This document shows, one piece after another, positions 56,811 to 64,000 of a stretch of DNA of 64,000 nt. Positions within the stretch are counted from its first letter, which is position 1. Each line of letters opens with the position of its first letter. The translations under genes were made by a program, and so were the position numbers. The stretch covers positions 248,001 to 312,000 of the forward strand of contig NZ_WKJN01000003.1 in NCBI RefSeq assembly GCF_009674495.1, written 5' to 3'. Origin of the DNA: Duganella alba (GTDB lineage: Bacteria; Pseudomonadota; Gammaproteobacteria; Burkholderiales; Burkholderiaceae_D). The notes beneath the pieces are model-generated. The model was not told the origin of the DNA, searched no databases, and saw only the letters and a list, made by a program, of their open reading frames with translations.

Positions 56811-59146
56811 CGGCGCTGCGCACCATCTGGCTGATGACGCGCATGCGCCTGACGCGCCAGCGCAATATGCTGTTCAATAACCTGTTCCGCTTCAATAAGA
56901 AAAAACCGCGCGACACCAGCGGCGGCAAGCGCAGCAGCCTGTGGGTGCTGACGCTGGCGATGGTGGCGGTGATGTCGTTCTCCTTCGTCGTCATGTCGCA
57001 CAACGTGGTGCTCAACATGCAGTGCCAGCTGGACCAGGCCAGCAAATGCCTGTATGTCGACAAACAGGGCGAGCACCACAGCCGCCTGCACATCGCGGAC
57101 GACGAACTGGCCAGCGCGCCGTTCGCGCCGGCGCTGATGCGCGGCCTGGGCATGGAGGTGACGATACTGCTGCTGGTCGCCGTGCTGCTCCCGCTGGGGA
57201 ACAAGGAACTGGCGCAGCCGGACTGGGATCTGGAATGGCTGGTGACGATGCCGGTGTCGCGCGCCACGCTGCTGTGGGGCCGCGTGCTGGAACGCAGCGC
57301 CAGCAACATCGCCGGCTGGTTCGCGCTGCTGCCGGCCTACGGCGTGATCGCCTGGTACTCCGGCTATGCGTGGAGCACGATTCCGATCGCGCTGCTGGCG
57401 GCCGCCATGCTGCTGCCGCTGGCGGCCATGCTGCACACGTTGGCCGACACCGGCCTGCGCATGTGGCTTCCCGCCGCGCAGCTGCGCAACCTGCAGGCGG
57501 TGACTGGATTGCTCAATCTGCCGCTGATCTACTTCGTCATGGCGCTCGGCATGCCGCAGGCGAACGGCTTCGCCATGAACTGGGCGCGCGCCTTTCCATC
57601 CTGGGCCGGCTGGCTGCCGCCAGGCCTGGTGCTGCAGGCGATACAGGCGCAGGACATCGGACAGCTGGCGTCCAGCGTGGCACTGCTGCTGGCGGAAGTC
57701 GCGGCGGTGATGTGGGCCGGGATGGCGCTGCTGCGCCATCAGCTGCGCCATGGCGTGGTCAATTCCGGCGCGCGCGAAAGCGTGCGCCGCGTGGCGCCGG
57801 CCGGCGTGGCGCAGCCGCGCTGGCTGGATGCGCTGCTGTCGCCGCTCAAGCGCCGCGAGCTGCGCCTGCTGAGCCGCGACCGCAACTTCCTGTTCCAGAC
57901 CTTGCTGCTGCCGGTGATCATCGTCGGCAGCCAGGTGGTCTTCAACGGCAAGCTCGATAGCATGGCGGAGCTGGGCGACCATCATCTGGTGGCGGCCTCC
58001 ATCGCTTTCGGCATCGGCGTGTACGTGCTGATGTTGTCGGCCTTCCAGACGCTGAACAACGAAGGCCAGGTCCTGTGGCTGCTGTACACCCTGCCGCGCT
58101 CGATCGAAAGCATGTTGAAGGAAAAGGCGCAGCTGTGGGGCACGCTGGCGCTGGTCTATCCGGCCATCGTGATCGGCATGAGCGCGTGGTACACCGCGTC
58201 GTTCGAATGGGAGCAGCTGGTGCTGGTGCTGACCGTCTTCGCCGGCATTCCGATCTACTCGATGATCGCCGTCTCGCTGGGCGTGTTTGCCTGCGATCCG
58301 CTGGCGGTGGAAGCGCGCGCCCGCGTGCGGCCCACTTACGTCTATCTCTACATGCTGCTGGCCAGCTTCTACACCTGGTCGATCTACAGCAATGTGTGGT
58401 CGCAAAAACTGGTGGTGATGGTGCTGGTCGGTTCGATGGCGCTGGCGCTGTGGCAGAAAGCGCGCGACGCCCTGCCCTACCTGCTCGACCCGGCCGCCGC
58501 GCCGCCGCCGCGCGTCTCCACCGCCGACGGCCTGATCGCCGCCACCGCGTTCTTCATTTTGCAGGGCGTGATCCTGCTCATCATCGGCGAGTCCGACCTG
58601 AAGGCGATGACCATCGCCTTCAGCATCGCCGGGCTGACCATCTACATGCTGATGCGTTATGTCTACTGGCGCAGCAAGACGGCCGGCGTGCCGGCGATCC
58701 TGCGCGGCATCGACATCCAGCTATCGCTGCGCAGCGCGGCCATCGCCGCCGCCGTCGCCTGCGCGGCGGGCCTGGGCTACCTGGCCACGCTCCAGCACAC
58801 GGCGCTGTGGGACGAGATGCTCAAGTCGGCGCCCGCGTCGGTGATGACGGGCAGCCGCACCTGGATACTGGCGCTGGCCGTGGTGGCGGCGCCGCTGTGC
58901 GAGGAATTCATCTTCCGTGGCCTGATCTACGGCGGCCTGCGACGCTCGATGAAAGCGCCGCAAGCGATGGTGATGAGCGCGGCAGTTTTCGCGGTGGTGC
59001 ATCCGCCGCTGTCGATGCTGCCGGTCTTCATGCTGGGCCTGTGCACCGCCTGGACCTACGAACGCAGCAAGACATTGCTGGCGCCGATGCTGGTCCACGC
59101 CACCTACAACGCGGCAATCCTGTCGTCCCAGTTCTGGCAGGGGTAG
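56807..59146 (+). CDS. ABC permease fused to CPBP intramembrane metalloprotease
   Basis: The 779-residue polytopic protein has two parts. Residues about 1-560 are an ABC permease with some 12 membrane helices in two halves, a cytoplasmic start (TRQRNMLFNNLFRFNKKKPRD) and loops such as LLSPLKRRELRLLSRDRNFLFQTLLLPVIIVGSQVVF. Residues about 630-779 are a CPBP (Abi/CAAX) protease with all catalytic marks: EExxxR at 699-704 (CEEFIFRG), FxxxH at 728-732 (FAVVH) and HATYN at 764-768. The start overlaps the ATPase stop by four bases. It may cleave a peptide that it exports; that is inference. Genome context (next to lepB) fits a secretion role but does not prove it. Confidence 0.9.
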
Positions 59147-59202
59147 AAGCATGGGCACCGAAACGCCCATCAACGAAACAAATTTCAAATCCCAATAACG
59201 AA

Positions 59203-59232
59203 AGGGTCTGTCCCCGCATGGGGACAGACCCT
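59203..59232. repeat. palindromic intergenic repeat, copy 2
   Basis: AGGGTCTGTCCCC-GCAT-GGGGACAGACCCT: perfect 13-bp arms, 4-base loop, in the gap between the convergent permease and udh genes. It belongs with the element at 48749 and may act as a bidirectional transcript end. Confidence 0.85.
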
Positions 59233-59253
59233 GGCCGCAGCGCCGTACGGGTT

Positions 59254-60060
59254 TCAGTCTTTGTAGCGGATTTCGGCCAACGCAAACGCGCCGCCGTGGT
59301 AAGTCACCGATGCATTGGTATCGGGATACTCCCCACTGTCCGGGAAGCTGGCGTCGAACTGCGACGAGCTGTCCTTCGGCTTGTAGCCCAGGTGCGACGC
59401 CTTGCTGTTGTCCCACCACGCCACATCGTTGTTCGACATGCCGAACAACACGGTAAAGCCGACGCGGGTGGCAAACAGCGAGCGATGCAGCGCTTCCACC
59501 AGATCGTCGTAGCTCAGCCACGTAACCATCATGCGGCGGTCCTTCGGCTCCGGGAACGAGGAGCCGATGCGCAGGCTGACAGTCTCCAGGCCGACGCGGT
59601 CCCAGTAGTAGCTGGCCAGCTGCTCGCCGAAGCATTTGCTGACGCCATAGAACGAATCCGGGCGGGTCGGCGCGGTGGCGTCGATGTAGTCGGTGTTGCG
59701 ATAGAAGCCCACCGTGTGATTGGAACTGGCGAAGATGATGCGCTTGACGCCATGCTTGTGCGCCGCCTCGTAGATATTGGCGGTGCCCAGGATGTTGGCC
59801 TGCATGATGTTCTCGAAGGTGTTCTCGGTCGAGATGCCGCCGAAGTGCAGCACCGCCTCCACGCCTTCCATCATCCGCATGACGGCTGCCTTGTCGGCCA
59901 GGTCGCATTGGACGATTTCCTCGCCTTCGCGCGCCTCGCCCATGTCGGCGATATCGGACAGCACCACCACATCAGCCCACGGCTTGATGCGGTCGCGCAG
60001 AATCTTGCCGAGGCCGCCGGCGGCGCCGGTCAGCAGCAGTCGTTTGAATGGTTTTGCCAT
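59254..60060 (-). CDS. udh: uronate dehydrogenase
   Basis: Udh oxidises glucuronate or galacturonate to the lactone of the aldaric acid using NAD. The 268-residue short-chain enzyme has the cofactor motif LLTGAAGGLGKIL (about 9-21), VLHFGGIST, and the catalytic pair YGVSKCFGEQLASYYW (YxxxK). Its C-terminal SQFDASFPDSGEYPDTNASVTYHGGAFALAEI is typical of the family. GGAGA is the ribosome site. It lies 23 bases downstream of garD on the same strand, so both are one operon that converts hexuronates to 5-keto-4-deoxyglucarate. Confidence 0.93.
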   Translation of the reverse strand: MAKPFKRLLLTGAAGGLGKILRDRIKPWADVVVLSDIADMGEAREGEEIVQCDLADKAAVMRMMEGVEAVLHFGGISTENTFENIMQANILGTANIYEAAHKHGVKRIIFASSNHTVGFYRNTDYIDATAPTRPDSFYGVSKCFGEQLASYYWDRVGLETVSLRIGSSFPEPKDRRMMVTWLSYDDLVEALHRSLFATRVGFTVLFGMSNNDVAWWDNSKASHLGYKPKDSSSQFDASFPDSGEYPDTNASVTYHGGAFALAEIRYKD

Positions 60061-60083
60061 GCTTGTCTCCGTTGTTTTATTTT

Positions 60084-61649
60084 TTACGTCACCGGGGCCG
60101 GGTTGAACAGCACCAGTGCGTTATGCAGTTTCCATTTCTCCGCCCAGGTCTCCTTGCCGCTGGCGACGTCCAGCAGCATCTGGAACATCTCCCAGCCGAC
60201 ATCGGCGATGGTGGCTTCGCCGCTGGCGATACGGCCGGCGTTGATGTCCATCAGGTCATGCCAGCGGTTGGCCAGGTCATTGCGGGTGGCGACTTTAATC
60301 ACCGGCACTTCGGCCAGGCCGTATGGCGTGCCGCGGCCGGTGGTGAAGATGTGGACGTTCATGCCGGCCGCCAGTTGCAGCGTGCCGCAAATGAAATCGC
60401 TGGCCGGCGTGGCGGCGTAGATCAGACCTTTTTGCGTCAGCTTTTCGCCCGGCGACAGCACGCCCGAAATCGGCGCGCTGCCCGACTTGACGATCGAGCC
60501 CATGGCCTTCTCGACGATGTTCGACAGGCCGCCCTTCTTGTTGCCCGGCGTGGTGTTGGCGCTGCGGTCAACGCCGCCGCGCGTCAGGTATTCGTCGTAC
60601 CAGGCCATCTCGCGGATCATGGCGTCGGCCACTTCCGGCGACGAGGCGCGCGAGGTCAGCTGGTCGATGCCGTCGCGCACTTCGGTCACTTCCGAGAACA
60701 TCACGGTGGCGCCGGCGCGCACCAGCAGGTCGGTGGCGAAGCCCACGGCCGGATTGGCGGTGACGCCCGAGAAGGCATCGCTGCCGCCGCATTGCACGCC
60801 CACCACCAGCTCCGAGGCCGGCACGGTTTCGCGCTGGCGCTTGTTCAGCTCCGCCAGATTCTTCTCGGCCTGCTTCATGATCGAATCGATCATCGACATG
60901 AAGCCGACGTGCTGCGCGTCCTGCAGGCAGACCAGGCCGGGATCGGCGCCGCCGGCGTTCTGGATCGGGATCGAGCCTTTCGGGAACAAGCGCGTCGGCT
61001 GCAGCTTTTCGCAGCCAAGGCTGACGACCATGGCCTGGCCGCCGAAGTTCGGATTCAGCGCGATGTTGCGGATGGTGCGGATCGGGATCGGCGCGCCCGG
61101 CGCTTCGATCGCCACGCCGCAGCCGTAGGTGTGCTCCAGGCCCACCACGTCGTCGACGTTGGGGTACTTCGGCAGCAATTCTTTCTTGATGCGCTCGACC
61201 GCGAATTCGACCACGCCCGACACGCACTGCACGGTGGTGGTAATGGCCAGAATGTTACGGGTGCCGACGCTGCCGTCCGGATTGCGGAAGCCCTGGAAGG
61301 TGTAGCCCTCCAGCGGCTCCATCGGCCCCGGCAGGCGGGTCGAGACCGGCAGGCCGGTCAGCTCGCGCGCCGGCGGCATCTCGACATTGTGCTCGGCCAG
61401 CCAGCTGCCGGCCGGCAGATCTTTCGACGCGTAGCCGATGGTGACGTTGTAGCGGATCACATGGTCGCCCTGCTTGAGGTCGCGCAGCGCCACCTTGTGG
61501 CCTTGCGGGACCGCTTCCAGCAGCGTCAAGCCGCTGGGGAACACGGCGCCGGCGGGCAGGCCGCCGTCGTTGACGACAATCGCGACGTTATCGTTGTCGT
61601 GCATCAGGATATAGCGCGGCGTGTTGTTGGCGCTCGTCGGTGTCGTCAT
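60084..61649 (-). CDS. garD: galactarate dehydratase
   Basis: GarD dehydrates galactarate to 5-keto-4-deoxy-D-glucarate. The 521-residue protein matches the E. coli enzyme in length and has a SAF-like N-terminal domain ([18 protein letters not shown] then [14 protein letters not shown]), [34 protein letters not shown] and [20 protein letters not shown] [23 protein letters not shown]. It is the first gene of the garD-udh operon. A perfect palindromic operator stands 36 bases upstream of its ATG. Later steps (aldolase, tartronate reductase) are not in the window. Confidence 0.95.
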   Translation of the reverse strand: MTTPTSANNTPRYILMHDNDNVAIVVNDGGLPAGAVFPSGLTLLEAVPQGHKVALRDLKQGDHVIRYNVTIGYASKDLPAGSWLAEHNVEMPPARELTGLPVSTRLPGPMEPLEGYTFQGFRNPDGSVGTRNILAITTTVQCVSGVVEFAVERIKKELLPKYPNVDDVVGLEHTYGCGVAIEAPGAPIPIRTIRNIALNPNFGGQAMVVSLGCEKLQPTRLFPKGSIPIQNAGGADPGLVCLQDAQHVGFMSMIDSIMKQAEKNLAELNKRQRETVPASELVVGVQCGGSDAFSGVTANPAVGFATDLLVRAGATVMFSEVTEVRDGIDQLTSRASSPEVADAMIREMAWYDEYLTRGGVDRSANTTPGNKKGGLSNIVEKAMGSIVKSGSAPISGVLSPGEKLTQKGLIYAATPASDFICGTLQLAAGMNVHIFTTGRGTPYGLAEVPVIKVATRNDLANRWHDLMDINAGRIASGEATIADVGWEMFQMLLDVASGKETWAEKWKLHNALVLFNPAPVT

Positions 61650-61681
61650 CTGGCATTCCTACGTTGTTTTTTGGTCTCGTA

Positions 61682-61698
61682 AAGTGGTCTGACCACTT
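61682..61698. promoter_or_regulatory. FadR-type operator 1 (garD side)
   Basis: AAGTGGTC-T-GACCACTT is a perfect 17-bp palindrome with the core TGGTCTGACCA (61685-61695), 36 bases upstream of garD. Confidence 0.75.
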
Positions 61699-61851
61699 CT
61701 GTTATTGGCCGGCCAGCTCTGGAATTGTGGCCTGAGCGCCACAGTCTGGAGACCGCATGTTTCCTGGGGAATTTACCATGTAAACATGGGGCGCAGATGG
61801 CCGCTCGATGAATTCAGTATGCCAGTTTAAAATTAATTTGGCTAGTCCACA

Positions 61852-61880
61852 TTGCGCATTTGGTCTGACCACCTTAGAAT
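61852..61880 (+). promoter_or_regulatory. promoter of the GntR-type regulator gene
   Basis: TTGCGC (61852-61857), 17 bases, TAGAAT (61875-61880). Operator 2 fills its spacer and operator 3 begins at its last base, so the gene is probably autoregulated. Confidence 0.5.
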
Positions 61881-61890
61881 GGCCTGACCA
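61861..61890. promoter_or_regulatory. FadR-type operators 2 and 3 (regulator side)
   Basis: TGGTCTGACCA at 61861-61871 and TGGCCTGACCA at 61880-61890, centres 19 bases apart. They share the core of the garD-side palindrome, which is the best evidence that one regulator controls both directions. Confidence 0.7.
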
Positions 61891-61931
61891 GATGGCAAAT
61901 AAATAAGCCACAGATAACGACGAGACAAGCA

Positions 61932-62636
61932 ATGCTGAAAAAGACCGTTCTTCCTGCCGAGAACTCCGCCCACGAGCCGCGCCTCTACCGCGTGGTGGCC
62001 GACCGCATCCAGGAACTCATCCGCAACGAACACATCGGCGCCGGCGAACGCCTGCCGTCGGAACGCGACCTCGCGACCAAACTCAGCGTCAGCCGCGCCT
62101 CGCTGCGCGAAGCGCTGATCGCCCTGGAGCTGGGCGGCGTGATCGAAGTGCGCGGCGGCTCCGGCGTCTATGTCAGCGAAATCCCCGAACCGGCCGACAC
62201 CGACCTGCCGGAAGCCGGTCCCGGCCCGTTTGAAGTGCTGTCCGCGCGCCGCCTGATCGAATCCGAGATCGCCGCCATCGCCGCCCGCGTCGCCACCGAC
62301 AGCGCCGTCGACGCCATCCTGCAGGCGGTGGTCGAGATGGAAAAAAACCACGACAACTATTCCAGCAACGAGCAGGCCGACCGCAACTTCCACCTGGCCA
62401 TCGCGCGCGCCACCGGCAACAGCGCGCTGGTCGGATCGCTGACCTATCTGTGGGACCAGCGCGGCCGCCTGTGGCACAAGCTGAAAGAACACTTCCAGAC
62501 CGAGGAACTGCGCCAGGAAACGCTGAAGGATCACCGCCGCATCCTGGAGGCGATTGCCGCCCACGATCCGGCGGCGGCGCGCAAAGCCATGCGCGCCCAC
62601 CTGGAACGCGTGACCCGCACCTTCTCGCGCGGATAA
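61932..62636 (+). CDS. FadR-subfamily GntR transcriptional regulator (hexuronate/aldarate)
   Basis: The 234-residue protein has the GntR winged helix (YRVVADRIQELIRNEHIGAGERLPSERDLATKLSVSRASLREALIALELGGVIEVRGGSGVYV, about 18-80) and an FCD effector domain with the metal-site pattern in NEQADRNFHLAIA and LKDHRRILEAIAAHDPAAARKAMRAHL. It is divergent from garD-udh. The three operators around it make it the likely repressor, with a uronate or aldarate as effector. It resembles UxuR/ExuR-like regulators by size and motif. Confidence 0.93.
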   Translation: MLKKTVLPAENSAHEPRLYRVVADRIQELIRNEHIGAGERLPSERDLATKLSVSRASLREALIALELGGVIEVRGGSGVYVSEIPEPADTDLPEAGPGPFEVLSARRLIESEIAAIAARVATDSAVDAILQAVVEMEKNHDNYSSNEQADRNFHLAIARATGNSALVGSLTYLWDQRGRLWHKLKEHFQTEELRQETLKDHRRILEAIAAHDPAAARKAMRAHLERVTRTFSRG

Positions 62637-62866
62637 CAGAACACACAGCAAGAACACACAGCACCCGTAGTAACGCAGGACCGGCCTCGAAGCCGGCCGC
62701 GAAAATAAAGCAATCAAGTTATCGACCGGCTTGACCTCGGCCGCCCCTCTGCTCCCTGCACAGCGGCCCTCGTCACAGCGGCACGGAGTACGCGAGGTGC
62801 TCCACTCACGCAGGCGCTGTTCAGCGCTGCGTATAACTTTATTCAAGAGACGAAGGAGACAACACC
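62637..62866. other. intergenic region before the TonB-dependent receptor
   Basis: A 230-base gap. It holds one hairpin, CCGGC-CTCGAA-GCCGG (62681-62696), followed by an A-rich tract, which could end the regulator transcript. No TGGTCTGACCA operator is present in it. A GAAGGAGA ribosome site is near its right end. Confidence 0.5.
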
Positions 62867-64000
62867 ATGAAGTCCGAGAAACCGGTCCAGAACCGTTCCG
62901 CCCAACCGCGCCTGCTGCTCACCGCTATCAGTCTGGCCGTCCTCACCCTGACCAACACCGCCTACGCCCAGGACAGCGGCGAAGGCGCCATGACCCGCGT
63001 CGAAGTGACCGGTTCGAGCATCAAGCGCGTGGCCAATGAAGCCTCGCTGCCGGTCAGCACCATCAAGGCCGAAGACCTGGTCAAGCAAGGCATGACCACG
63101 CTGGCCGACGTCATGATGGCGCTGCCGCAATCGGCATCGCTGGCGCCGTCGAACGCCGGCTCCGGCACCAACATCAACCTGCGCGGCCTGGGCGTGAACC
63201 GCACCCTGGTGCTGCTGAACGGCCGCCGCCTGGCCAACGAAGCGATCTCCGACGGCTACGCCAATCTGGACGTGATCCCGATGAGCGCCCTGGCCCGCGT
63301 CGAGATCCTGCGCGACGGCGCCTCGTCGATCTACGGCTCCGACGCCATCGGCGGCGTGGTCAACTTCATCACCAAGACCCAGTTCGAAGGCCTGCAGCTG
63401 ACCGGCCAGGCCGTGCAGCCGGAGCACAAGGGCGGCGGCGACGAGCAGCGCGCCACCATCACCTGGGGCAAGGGCAACCTGCAAACCGATGGATGGAGCT
63501 TCTACGCCACGCTGGACGCGCACCAGCGCACCCGCCTGGCCTCGTCCGACCGCGCCTACCTGAGCACGGCCGACATGCTGACCGCGCTGGGCCGCGCGCC
63601 ATCGCTGGGCACCGGCGGCAACGCCACGCCGGCCAACTTCACCACGCCGACCAACAAGACCGCGCAGAATCCCTACGGCACCCGCGGTTGCCTGGCGCCG
63701 TACTCGATCACCGGCCAGAAAGGCACCTGCGTACTGGACAACAACGAGTACGGCAGCGCGCTGTACGCCAACCAGCAGGTGACCTTCTACGCCCGCGCCG
63801 CCAAAAAGCTGAGCGAAGACCACATCGTCACCGTCGACTACTCGCGCGGCGAGGAGTTCATCCTCGGCACCAAGAACCCGACCAATGCGCTGGCGGTCAA
63901 CGGCGTCTCGGCCATCCTGCCGTCGACCAGCAAATGGTATCCGGGCGGTAGCGGCGGCGTGCCTGCCGTGGCGGGCCTGAACAACGCACCGCTGACCGTG
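62867..64000 (+). CDS. TonB-dependent receptor (truncated at window edge)
   Basis: The frame stays open to the last base, so 378 codons of a longer protein are visible. A signal peptide (LLLTAISLAVLTLTNTAYA) is followed by a short TonB-box region and the plug: RVEVTGSSIKRVANEASLPVSTIKAEDL, then VNRTLVLLNGRRLANE, ARVEILRDGASSIYGSDAIGGVVNFITK. This is the glycan-type receptor with GSxIKR plug start common in Oxalobacteraceae. AAGGAGA is the ribosome site. It is next to the uronate locus and may import an oligo-uronide, which is inference. Confidence 0.93.
   Translation, partial: MKSEKPVQNRSAQPRLLLTAISLAVLTLTNTAYAQDSGEGAMTRVEVTGSSIKRVANEASLPVSTIKAEDLVKQGMTTLADVMMALPQSASLAPSNAGSGTNINLRGLGVNRTLVLLNGRRLANEAISDGYANLDVIPMSALARVEILRDGASSIYGSDAIGGVVNFITKTQFEGLQLTGQAVQPEHKGGGDEQRATITWGKGNLQTDGWSFYATLDAHQRTRLASSDRAYLSTADMLTALGRAPSLGTGGNATPANFTTPTNKTAQNPYGTRGCLAPYSITGQKGTCVLDNNEYGSALYANQQVTFYARAAKKLSEDHIVTVDYSRGEEFILGTKNPTNALAVNGVSAILPSTSKWYPGGSGGVPAVAGLNNAPLTV

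Overview
The window is GC-rich chromosomal DNA of a betaproteobacterium, most likely Oxalobacteraceae of the Massilia/Duganella/Rugamonas/Janthinobacterium type. This rests on the dcw layout, the lpxC-DUF721-secA block, an OmpC-like porin of the Burkholderiales kind, the ftsY-ftsE-ftsX-rpoH order and many Massilia-type accessory genes. It is inferred from gene content and protein style, not from a database search. Both ends cut genes: a DUF6624-like secreted protein at the left and a TonB-dependent receptor at the right.

Layout. 1-2.2 kb: two small secreted proteins and an orphan GAF histidine kinase. 2.3-6.7 kb: secA, a DUF721 (DciA-like) gene and lpxC. 6.7-15.5 kb: an accessory block with a DMT exporter, an XRE regulator/methyltransferase pair, a LysR regulator, an SDR plus Old Yellow Enzyme operon, a Tat-type FAH-fold enzyme, DUF2244, and an XRE-ImmA/IrrE protease coupled to a DUF4411 PIN-like protein. 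15.5-33.3 kb: a peroxiredoxin, then the complete dcw cluster on the minus strand (mraZ-rsmH-ftsL-ftsI-murE-murF-mraY-murD-ftsW-murG-murC-ddl-ftsQ-ftsA-ftsZ), with a clear promoter and a probable MraZ box upstream.

33.8-41 kb: LysR and alpha/beta hydrolase (divergent), glpK, the RNase P RNA gene rnpB, a ThDP enzyme of acetolactate synthase type, a small secreted protein and a major porin. 41.7-48.7 kb: a minus-strand operon of FAD oxidoreductase, DUF1365, cyclopropane-fatty-acid-synthase-like enzyme, chalcone-isomerase-fold protein, MFS carrier and SDR. It is divergent from a MerR/B12 regulator that carries the W-x9-EH motif of CarH/LitR light sensors. 48.8-52.6 kb: ftsY, ftsE, ftsX and rpoH; the rpoH promoter is covered by a CIRCE element. 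52.7-59.1 kb: a lipoprotein, gamma-glutamyltransferase, lepB, and an ABC ATPase with a permease fused to a CPBP intramembrane protease. 59.2-64 kb: a hexuronate oxidation locus (udh, garD, a FadR-type regulator with three matching operators) and a TonB-dependent receptor.

How the parts work together. Most of the window is housekeeping: envelope precursor synthesis, septation (FtsZ/A/Q/L/W/I plus FtsEX), membrane targeting and export (FtsY, SecA, LepB), LPS lipid A (LpxC) and heat shock (RpoH). The accessory parts add a predicted light-responsive lipid modification operon, uronate catabolism, small oxidoreductase operons under LysR control and one toxin-antitoxin-like pair. The points most worth checking are the CIRCE site over the rpoH promoter, the CarH-like lipid operon with its two related palindromes, the permease-protease fusion, the three TGGTCTGACCA operators and the possible leaderless start of lpxC.
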